In this document: positions 9,655 to 18,037 of the stretch, one piece after another
Layout: the number at the start of each line of letters is the position of its first letter
Numbering within the stretch: position 1 is the first letter of the stretch
Assembly: GCA_032718475.1 (NCBI GenBank)
Contig: JAUCBJ010007198.1
Coordinates: 1 to 33,727, forward strand
Reading direction: 5' to 3'
From: Nemertoderma westbladi
Lineage: Eukaryota; Xenacoelomorpha; Nemertodermatida; Nemertodermatidae
DNA: 33,727 nucleotides
Notes under the pieces: generated by a model
What the model saw: the letters and a program-made list of their open reading frames with translations, nothing else
Databases searched by the model: none
What the model was told of the DNA's origin: nothing
Made by a program: the position numbers and the translations under genes

Positions 9655-10365
9655 ATGCTCAATCATGGAGTACCAAGGGTATTACGTGCATTAACAACAC
9701 TTTCCGGTAATGGTAAAGGATTCCAAATGTTTACAACGCTGTCTGCATAGTTGTTGCATCTCCTTTGAGTCCTATAGTTCGAACTTTGTACAGCGCCAAG
9801 AAAGAGCCTCGTGTTGAGTATTGGTCGAGTTCAGAACGAAACTGGAAGAAATTACTTCGCTCAATATTGTCAATCCCGTGGATAAACTTTTATGTTGTTA
9901 TAAGGTCGGCTAGTACACGGCGATATATTAATGTCGGTAGTTTGAGTGCACGTAGTCGGTTTTCATATGACAACTGTGGCACGGGGTTGTACTTGTTCAA
10001 GACGATTCGTATTCAAGGAGAGGCCGAACAAGGGATTTGTATAACAGGGTCAGAGGGTAAACATCGGAGCTTCCAAATATGTAAAAGTTCTTCGTATTAA
10101 ATGTACGACTCGCATGGCATGGGCTGCAGTCTTTGTGCAGTGAGTTGTGAAGGACAAGTTTGGTGTAAATGTAATTCCCAAATCACGTTCCTCGGTTGCC
10201 GATAAAAGTGTCCGTCCATTCATTGTGTAAAAAGTTGCTTGGGGATTTCTAGAACCTAGATGCATTACCTTGCACTTGGAGTCATTGAACTGCTGAACTG
10301 CAATTTCCAATGGTTACAACATTCCACTAGCGTCTAGATCAGCCTGTAAGGCCTGTGTGTCAGTA
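9655..10365 (-). pseudogene. Decayed LINE reverse transcriptase C-terminus
   Basis: The minus-strand frame over 10310-10050 reads LEIAVQQF-NDSKCKVMHLGS, then a TMNG segment, EERDLGITFTPNLSFTTHC and RVVHLIRRTFTYL. This order is typical of the end of the reverse-transcriptase domain in CR1/Jockey-type non-LTR retrotransposons. Upstream bases (to about 10365) give an ALQADLDASG segment in line with this. Downstream the similarity continues in other frames (an LRALKLPTLIYRR segment near 9900-9960, then NIWNPLPLPESVVNARN near 9680-9720), with several frameshifts and stops. The catalytic YADD part is not present. It is a dead, truncated copy lying within the possible TIR element. Confidence 0.85.
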
Positions 10366-10800
10366 ATAAATTGTTTCATTATCAATAGTGCAATTGCCAT
10401 AGTACCGGTATAAGTCGTTTTGTTTTATTCACTGTTCAACTTTATCCTGTTTTATTATGTGCAGTTTTATTTATACGCTTCTATGACAGCGGTGTCTCCA
10501 TCCAAATAATATAATATAATATAAATATAGCTTATACTGTACAATACAGCACAGCAATATGTAAATAAATAAACTGACTAACCATTAGCAATGATGACTG
10601 ATCAGCTGATAGCTGGAACTGTGATAGCCTACCTGCTGACCTGCCTACTTCATAACAGCATAAGGCTAAATACGTAGGATAAATGACCAGTTGCAGTCAG
10701 CCAGTGTGAGTTTCCATTCTGCCTCCTGCATGGCCAGTTGGTTTTATTGTGTTGCTCTGCTGATGGTCTGATGAACGCATGTCTGTTGTCATGCTGTCTC
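10366..10800. other. Spacer without recognised gene
   Basis: The sequence has a short TATAA-type microsatellite near 10508-10525. No coding similarity was seen. Confidence 0.45.
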
Positions 10801-10804
10801 AGTC

Positions 10805-11102
10805 TCACTGTCTGCCTGGTGCTAGGTTCGGCTGATTTCTGCGCCAGGCAAATATGTACGCCGGGTGTGCTGGGCTGATTCCTGCTCCGGCGCCTGGTCA
10901 ATTTGGCAGCGACGACGCCGGGAATATTTCGACGCCTGCTGCGCCGAGCGCAGCATCTCTATCATTGTCAGTGCTCCGCCGGCTACGCCGGCGTAGCACA
11001 TCTCTGCGCCGACCCTTCCGGCTCATTACCCGGCGTAGCAAATTTCTGCGCCAGCTCCCGGCGCAAGTTCTAGTGCTGCGCCGAACGTGTTCGGCGTACA
11101 TG
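10805..11102 (+). repeat. GC-rich cassette, copy 2
   Basis: It has the same start (CTGTCTGCCTGGTGCTAGG) and the same end (hairpin CGCCGAACGTGTTCGGCG at about 11080-11097, then TACATGT) as 6655-6885. The middle has an extra GC-rich block (GCCGGCTACGCCGGCGTAGC). This copy ends exactly at the CATGTAAAACTTTTCAATAG terminus of the possible TIR element, which suggests the cassette is the subterminal part of such elements. Confidence 0.85.
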
Positions 11103-11122
11103 TAAAACTTTTCAATAGGGTA

Positions 11123-11446
11123 TGTCGGTATGTTTATACTTTACTTCGTTCATCGTTTGTCAAATAAATAATTCCAATTCCAGCATGTAAAACTTTTCAA
11201 TAGGGGCAGGCACAGTGACAAACACCTTTCCCCAGTCTGCCAGTCACCAGTGGCCATTTTTGGACCGATTTGTCAGTTTGTCACAAATTGCACACAGACA
11301 CTCTCTGACAGTCTGCAGGTCTGACCTATGTCAGTATGTCAGTATGTGTAACTTCATGGAAAAATAATTTTAATTAGGTGATTTTCCGCTTCGAGCAGCA
11401 CGATTGAAAATCATGACTTTATGGCTTTTTTTTATCGAAAAGTCAA
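11123..11446. other. Spacer with repeated element end
   Basis: A second copy of the TAAAACTTTTCAATAGGG terminus occurs at 11187-11205. The rest is CAGTCTG-rich sequence with no gene. Confidence 0.5.
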
Positions 11447-11587
11447 TTTGGCTCATTCCTGTCCAGCCTGTTTGGGCTGTTGGGGGCCTCCATCAGTCCA
11501 TCCTACTGTCCTATAGGCTACTATTAGGCCTATTATTGTCTATTCCCTACTGCCTACTGCTGTACCCTCTGCAGTCAGTCGGGCACT

Positions 11588-11862
11588 TTGTCAATATTGA
11601 CATGTGTCAATATTGACATGTAGAGCCAGTTTCTCCAGGATGGGGCATGTCAAAATTGACATGGACATGTCAATATTGACATTTTTTTACCTGACGTGTT
11701 CAAATATTTCCAGACGTGTTTTTTAAATATAAAAATCGAAATTATAAGTAAATTAGAAACTTTTGACCGTGCGGAAATTTTTTTCACCGTGCCGTTTAGT
11801 TAATATAAATACTTAAAGTTTTTCTCATGTTAAAATTGACATACATGTCAAAATTGACATGT
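11588..11862. repeat. Left subterminal palindromic sites
   Basis: About six copies of an 18-bp palindrome, CATGTCAATATTGACATG or an AAAATT variant, occur in pairs at 11588-11620, 11646-11682 and 11826-11862. Clustering near the element end is what is expected of transposase-binding sites. That function is inferred. Confidence 0.85.
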
Positions 11863-11869
11863 AATGATG

Positions 11870-12176
11870 AGAACAGAAGTGTGGGGTTAGGCCACACCAC
11901 CCTATAGACTAGGCCTATACTATAACTGTATAACTAGGCAGCTAGGTATAATTTATACCTGACAAAGACTGAAAGATACATCAGTACATACTGACAGATT
12001 GCTGGATTACGCTTAGGCCTAATGTTTTTATAATATATCTTAGGCTATACGGTACTTACAGTCTTATCCACTTAACACATAACACCCACCGTGTCTGCCG
12101 TGTAACAGCTTTTAATAATTTGGTAACAATAAATTTATCATCTCTGGTTCCCTGCCTGCTTGCTGCCTTGAGACAT
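11870..12176. other. Spacer inside the TIR element
   Basis: This is AT-rich sequence with TAGGCCTA words and no recognised gene. Confidence 0.4.
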
Positions 12177-12438
12177 GGGGGGGGGGGGGGGGGGGGACTT
12201 GACGCAAAACCTGCCTTCTGGCCTTGTCGAATTGATATCCCACCTCATTCAGTCATTGTTAAATTCTCAATTTAGGGAAAGGAGCAGGTTACAGTGGCAC
12301 GTTATTTTAACCAAAAAAATAAACTAACACAATAGAACAGGTTACAGTTTTATTTTTGAGAGTAATCATATGTTATTTGCGTCCAATTTCCCCTGGAGAG
12401 GGATGAATTTTTATTGCGTCCAGTTCCCCCCCCCCCCC
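12177..12438 (+). repeat. Poly-G / dispersed-motif unit, ending in poly-C
   Basis: A run of about 20 G (12177-12196) is followed by ATATCCCACCTCATTCAG, CTCAATTTAGGG and AAAGGAGCAGGTTACAGTGG (12275-12298), then TTTTAACCAAAAAAATAAAC. A second shorter AGAACAGGTTACAGT lies at 12334-12348. The unit closes at a run of 13 C (12426-12438). The first half is the inverted counterpart of 6029-6133. Confidence 0.8.
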
Positions 12439-12639
12439 ACCCCAACCATCTCTCGTACCTCCCAGCTGCCCAGTGTCTGAGTGTTGTTGTTTATCAGTAT
12501 TGGCGATTGGCTTGGCATGTTACAGTGTTAACAGCTACTGTATGTTTTCAGGGTGGTCTGATCGCATTTATATTATTTGGCATTTAGTTTCAGTATCTAT
12601 CGGTATGGTATACCTTATCAACCGTTTCAACAGTCCTTT

Positions 12640-14950
12640 TCAGTATTTCCCATGCTGTACAGCTGTACGAAGGCCTAGCTGAATTGTTTCAACAATTCGT
12701 GTTTGCATGGTTGGAAAATTGCGACGATCGCAAAGGCTTTTCAAAGGCAAAAGCATTTCACATGCTGCGCAAAGGCCTGGATAATTTCTCAGCTATTTCA
12801 GTATTTATCAAGCTGCACAAAGACCTCTGAACAATTTAAACAGCTCATTTCAGCATTTATCATGCTTTACGAATTCCTTTTAACAGTTTCAACAGCTCTT
12901 TTCAGCCTTTCTCATGCTGCATGAAGTCATGAAGGTCTCTGAACAGTTCTATCTAACAGCTATTTTCAACATTTCTCATGTTGCGCGAAGCCCTCGGACT
13001 GTCGGAACAATTTCAACTGTTCTTTTCAGCATTTATCATGCTGCATGAAGGATTCTGAACAGTTTTATTAGCTCTTCTCAGTATTTCTCATGCTGCATGA
13101 AGGCCTCTAAACAGATTCGACAGCTATTTTCGGTATCCTCATACTGCACGAAGTCCTCTGAACAACTTCAAATGTTATTTTCAACATTTATCATGCTGCC
13201 TTGAGGACTCTGAACAGTTTTATCAGCTCATTTCAGTATTTATCATGCTGCATGGAATGCCTTTTAGCAGTTCCAACAGCCCTTTTCAGCATTTATCATG
13301 CTGCACGAAGGCACCTGAACAGTTTCAACAGCTATTTTCAGCATTCTCATATTCCACAAAGCCCTCTGAACAACTTCAAATGTTATTTTCAGCATTTATC
13401 ATGCTGCATGAAGGACTCTGAACAGTTTCATCAGCTCTTTTCAGTATTTATCATGCTGCATTAAGGCCTTTTAGCAGTTTCAACAGCCATTTTCAGCATT
13501 TATCATGCTGCATGATGCATGAAGGCATCTGAACAGTTTCAACAGCTATTTTCAGCATTTATCATGCTGCCTTGAGGACTCTGAACAGTTGTATCAGCTA
13601 TTTTCAGTATTTATCATGCTGCATGAAGGCCTTTTAACAGTTTCAACAGCAATTTTCAGCATTTATCATGCTGCACGAAGGCATCTGAACAGTTTCAACA
13701 GCTATTTTCGGCATTCTCATATTCCACAAAGCCCTCTGAACAACTTCAAATGTTATTTTCAGCATTTATCATGCTTCCTGAAGGACTCTGAACAGTTTTA
13801 TCAGCTCTTTTCAGTATTTCTCATGCTACATGAAGGCATTTTAGCAGTTTCAACAGCCATTTTCAGCATTTATCATGCTGCATGAAGGCCTCTGAACAGT
13901 TTCAACAGCTATTTGCAGCATTTATCATGCTGCCTTGAGGACTCTGAACAGTTGTATCAGCTCTTTTCAGTATTTATCATGCTGCATGAAGGCCTTTTAG
14001 CAGTTTCAACAGCCCTTTTTCAGCTTTTATCATGCTGCACGAAGGCAGCTGAACAGTTTCAACAGCTATTTTCGGCATTCTCATATTGTACAAAGCCCTC
14101 TGAACGACTTCAAATGTTATTTTCAGCATTTATCATGCTGCATGAAGGCCTCTGAACAGTTTCAACAGCTATTTTCAGCATTTATCATGCTGCGTTGAGG
14201 ACTCTGAACAGTTGTATCAGCTCTTTTCAGTATTTATCATGCTGCATGAAGGCCTTTTAGCAGTTTCAACAGCCCTTTTCAGCTTTTATCATGCTGCACG
14301 AAGGCAGCTGAACAGTTTCAACAGCTATTTTCGGCATTCTCATATTGTACAAAGCCCTCTGAACGACTTCAAATGTTATTTTCAGCATTTATCATGCTGC
14401 ATGAAGGACTCTGAACAGTTTTATCAGCTCTTTTCAGTATTTCTCATGCTCATGAAGGCCTTTTAGCAGTTTTAACAGCCCTTTTCAGCATTTATCGTGA
14501 TGCACGAAGGACTCTGAACAGTTTTATCAGCTCTTTTCAGTATTTCTCATGCTCATGAAGGCCTTTTAGCAGTTTTAACAGCCCTTTTCAGCATTTATCA
14601 TGCTGCACGAAGGCCTCTGAGCAGCTTTGAGAGATATTTTATGTATTTTTTCAAACTGTGCGAAGGCCCCTGTGCCCTGGGCAGTTTTATCAGTTCTTTT
14701 CAGTTTTTCTCATGATACATGAAACCCTCTGAACAATTTCAACTGCACTTTTCAGCATTTGCCATGCTGCACAAAGGACTATGAACAGTTTTAGTAGCTC
14801 TTTTTCAGTATTTAACATGCTGCGCGAAGGCCTGAACTGCTGAATAGTTTCAAAAGCTCATTTCAGTATTTATAATGCAGCAAGAATGCCTCTAACTAAA
14901 GCGTTTTGACAGCTTGTTTCAGTATTTGTGATGCTACTTGAAGGCCTCTA
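12640..14950. repeat. 52-bp satellite with higher-order structure
   Basis: Roughly 44 units of about 52 bp are seen, carrying TTTCAGCATTTATCATGCTG and CATGAAGG-CTCTGAACAGTTTCAACAGC. Rare variants recur at set spacings. The GCATTCTCATATT variant is at 13341, 13711, 14075 and 14334, that is 370, 364 and 259 bases apart, close to seven, seven and five units. This shows block-wise amplification. The edges are more diverged than the centre. Since 52 is not a multiple of three, open frames stay short and the array is non-coding. Confidence 0.92.
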
Positions 14951-15002
14951 AATAGATTTGGTGGGGGTGAAATGAGCATAAGAACCCAGCGTTCATCAGT
15001 TC

Positions 15003-15258
15003 ATGTCAATATTGACATTAGATGTCAATATTGACATGCAATAAAACATATCATTAAAATTATTACAAACAACAATATACATTGGTTGGATTCAACAATA
15101 TTTTAATTAAAATAGATATTCTCTTTACAAAATTCTCTTTACAAAATTTTTTAAATCACAATATTTAAAAAATTTATGATCAAAACATGTCAATATTGAC
15201 ATCATGTCAATTTTGACATGGAACATGTCAATATTGACAACATGTCAATATTGACAAA
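15003..15258. repeat. Right subterminal palindromic sites
   Basis: Six copies of CATGTCAATATTGACATG or close variants lie at 15003-15039 and 15187-15258. They mirror the left cluster. The last one leads into the terminal GACAAAGTGCCCGACTG. Confidence 0.85.
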
Positions 15259-15367
15259 GTGCCCGACTGGCAGTACTGCAGCACTGTTACTGTCAGACTG
15301 TAACCTGATCAGCTGACTGCACTGCAACATTCCTGCTTACAGGCCCCTGTCAGCCTGTATACTTGTA

Positions 15368-15606
15368 GTAGGGTGGGTTATTGTTCATATGCATACCGAC
15401 CTGACCGATGGTGTTACAGTGGTGGTGTTTTCTAACCAAAACAATAAACTAATCTCCATTACTTAATTAACGGAAAGGAGCAGGTTACAGTGGTGGCCTT
15501 TTCTAACCAAAACAATAAACGGTCACTTTACCAAATCAGGGAAAGGAGCAGGTCACAGAGGCGGGATTTTCAGGTCGGTACGGATATGAACTATAACTGT
15601 AGGGTG
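15368..15606. mobile_element. 223-bp MITE with 8-bp TSD and empty site in opposite arm
   Basis: The element (15376-15598) has 29-bp inverted ends, GGTTATTGTTCATATGCATA continuing to CCGACCTGA, with 25 of 29 positions matching. It is flanked by the exact direct repeat GTAGGGTG at 15368-15375 and 15599-15606. The inverted partner arm (near 17262-17275) has CTTGTAGGG joined directly to the following sequence, so it preserves the site without the insertion. The interior consists of tandem copies of the GGAAAGGAGCAGGTTACAGT / CTAACCAAAACAATAAAC motif (three partial units). No coding capacity. Confidence 0.85.
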
Positions 15607-16840
15607 TATTCCTACTTTACTATAAAATTTTACGGCAGAAGAGGACGATGTGCCCTTCGCGCAGCACGTGAAAGAACAAATAAACTGTCTTTTCTAGAAA
15701 GATACTTTATCTAATGTCTAAAGCGGAATTTTAGTGGTGGATAAAAAACGGCCTTGGTCCTGAAAAACATCTTACGTGTGGTCGCTGCTCCATGGGAATG
15801 AAATTACCAACGAGGAAGTCCCGTATATCGGAATTGTGGCATTGTGGCATTTTATACGAAGCATTCCGGTATTATTCATGCCGGTTGCCGGTATGGATGC
15901 CGGTATTATTCATGGGTACCGGTAGGCCTACTGGTACCGGTACCGTAATCAATAATTAATCAATTTTTAATAATTGTTTTTATTAGTTCATTGTGTAATT
16001 TTATTTTATAGGCATAAGTAATTTTTAATAATTGATCGTTTTTAATACGTTTTTTTAAGTCAATTACGAAAATTATTATTAAGCAATTAGGCCTATTACA
16101 CAATGCGTATTTTTAGGAATTGTGGCATTTTATGTACTAATTAATATTTTTTAATTTAATCAATACATCAATAGGCCTAATTAAGTCAATTTTTTCATTA
16201 TTTGGTATATCTTAATAGTTAATTAGCAGTCTTAGTAAATTAGGTCATTGATATATAGAATATTACTGTGCAATCTATGTTTGCGAATCAGGTCTCATCT
16301 AGGATCTATTATTGTTATCACAGAATCAAGGGCATAGATAGATAGACTGAAGAAGACTGAGGAATTGCTTTTGGAAGAACAATACTTTTAAATGGGAATG
16401 GTGTGTTTTAAAAGTTCTTTGGCAGTTTGGTGGCGGTAGCGCTCTAACTAAATATGTGGGGCTTTGGGCAGTTGGGAGCAGCAATCAGCTTATTTTGAAT
16501 CAAAATTATAAGTTAATGTTCTAAGGAAGCCGGTAAATTGACCAAATTTCTAAGTGGTTTCCTATAGGAAGCGGTAAATCGACCAAAAATACAAAAATTT
16601 TACAAGTGGTTTGCCACGGGAACTGGTAAAATGACATTTAAAAAAATTTGTTGCTCGATGGCAATGAAGCGGGATGACCCGAACGAGAAAGTAAAATTGC
16701 AATTGTTCCTATAGAGGTTTAGTTGGAATTGTGGCCCATACTTGTTGCATGTATGAATTATAATTTTGAGTTAATTTCGTACTTTTTAAATAATATAAGC
16801 CTAACTTACACTATAATTATGTTGTGAATTACTTTACAGT
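15607..16840. other. Foldback left-arm remainder and loop, no gene
   Basis: Apart from the parts pairing with 16845-17262, this contains a 0.45-kb stretch (about 15665-16140) with GAATTGTGGCATTTTAT repeated at about 15832 and 16118, and ACCGGTA clusters near 15890-15950. The loop (16510-16640) has three related segments beginning GGAAGC(C)GGTAAAT.GACC. No coding region is recognised. Confidence 0.5.
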
Positions 16841-17340
16841 AATCTGCTCCCACTTCCCCAAACACCAACCTATTTAGCTGTTTAGTTAGCGCTACCGCCC
16901 GCTAACCAACACTTGTCATGTAAAGGTATTTTTTCTTCCAAAATCAATTCCTCTCAGTCTATGCCCTTGATTAAGAAATCTAATTATTTCAAAGTTTGTT
17001 TATAAGGTCTAACATAATAATACTGTAGTAGTAATAACGATAGAAAAACAATACAAAATCCAAGATGTGACCTGATTCGCATACATAGATTGCACAGTAA
17101 TATTCTATATAATTACCTAATTAACTAAAATTCTTAATTAACTATTAAGAAACTATTAAGAAATGCCAAATAATGAAAAAATTGATTAATTATTGATGTA
17201 TAATTTATGTTGTTATGGATGCACATTGTCCTCTTCTGCCGTAAAATTTTGTAGTAAAGTAAAGTAAAGAAGGCCCTACAAGTATACAATGGCTTAAGCC
17301 TGTAAGCATGATGGTTGCAGTGCAGTCAGCTGGTCAGGTT

Positions 17341-17394
17341 GCAGTGCAGTCAGCTGGTCAGGTTGCAGTAGGGAGTAGTACTATAATAATAGTA
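17341..17394. repeat. 24-bp tandem duplication in foldback arm
   Basis: GGTTGCAGTGCAGTCAGCTG followed by GTCA occurs twice in a row. Only one counterpart is seen in the left arm near 15299-15325. Confidence 0.8.
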
Positions 17395-17439
17395 TAGGAT
17401 GGAGGGGAGGCCCCAAATAGGAATGAGCCCAATGCAGTA

Positions 17440-18037
17440 AGAGTACTATAAGTTGATCATAACAAAAATGGAGAATAGGTTTATCTGCGCCAATGGTGGG
17501 ATCTGGCCATATTGCAGTGGCACAGATTCCTGTTATCCCCAAAACAAAGTTTTGATATCTTCCAAAGTTTGGGACTATTTGATGAAAGAAACATGGACCA
17601 CAGGTTATCGTTCATATGCGCAACGCACCTCTGCTATCTATATTCCATGCACAGTTCACTGAAAGCATACTTTGCTCTGGTTGAACCGTAGTTTGGACTG
17701 GTATATCGCATATATGGTACCGGTGTAACAATTATATACTGTATGTATATCAGTATGAAACAATACACAAGCAGGCCTGACATTACAGTATTACGAAAAA
17801 TAAATACTAACACCAGATGCCCGAAAATTAAATTCCCCATTGTAAGTAAAGTTATCGTTAAAGTATCAATATATTTAGAGAGTTGCTTATGAGACCATGC
17901 TTCTAGTTATATTATATAGGAATAGGTTGTAGGTTGAACTGTTCACTGGTAAATATCATTAACTCATTGCTCATCATAGGCCTACCATATTAGAATCTAG
18001 CTTTCTAAATTGAATACTGCAACATCATTATTTAATC
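17440..18037 (+). promoter_or_regulatory. Upstream region of the vasa-type gene
   Basis: About 600 bases separate the foldback element from the start codon. A TTATATTATATAGG stretch near 17907-17920 is the best TATA-like word, about 120 bases before the ATG. GGTTATCGTTCATATGCGCA at about 17603 resembles the end of the nearby 223-bp MITE and may be a solo end. No clear splice junction is visible. The promoter assignment rests on position only. Confidence 0.3.

Larger units (their letters stand above)
7773..11120. mobile_element. Possible 3.3-kb TIR element with GC-rich ends
   Basis: CCCTATTGAAAAGTTTTA at 7773-7790 and its exact complement at 11103-11120 form an 18-bp inverted repeat. The flanks read GATGTCGG (left) and TATGTCGG (right), an 8-bp direct repeat with one mismatch. 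Just inside both ends are GCGCCGAAC-type GC-rich repeats. The interior holds a decayed LINE fragment and no transposase. A second copy of the right terminus lies at 11187-11205, so the true right end may be either one. Confidence 0.5.
11571..15274. mobile_element. 3.7-kb TIR element nested in foldback arm, TSD GCAGT
   Basis: The ends are CAGTCGGGCACTTTGTCAAT (11576) and its complement ending GTGCCCGACTG (15269). They are flanked by the direct repeat GCAGT at 11571-11575 and 15270-15274. Sequence on the two outer sides together matches the uninterrupted opposite arm of the foldback, which supports insertion. Both subterminal regions are packed with the palindrome CATGTCAATATTGACATG. The interior holds a copy of the poly-G/dispersed-motif unit and a 52-bp satellite. 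There is no transposase frame, so it is non-autonomous. The 5-bp duplication does not by itself settle the superfamily. Confidence 0.75.
11447..17430. mobile_element. Foldback element with a split left arm
   Basis: The right arm (about 16850-17430) is the reverse complement of the left arm pieces. Matched blocks are 11447-11505 with 17393-17430, 15299-15372 with 17273-17345, 15607-15660 with 17213-17262, 16160-16265 with 17105-17200, and 16266-16480 with 16845-17105. The left arm is interrupted by the 3.7-kb TIR element and by a 223-bp MITE, and holds a further 0.45 kb absent from the right arm. The loop is about 16500-16840. No transposase frame is visible. The match identifies the two arms but not the superfamily. 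Confidence 0.75.

Noticed and set aside
12473-14466. Several 69-98 codon frames in the 52-bp array
   Set aside because: The unit length is not a multiple of three and the frames shift from unit to unit.
15490-15714. Frame containing IKFYGRRGRCALRAARE, which faintly recalls a glutathione S-transferase start
   Set aside because: The resemblance is short, the frame starts in a MITE, and the segment is simply part of a foldback arm.
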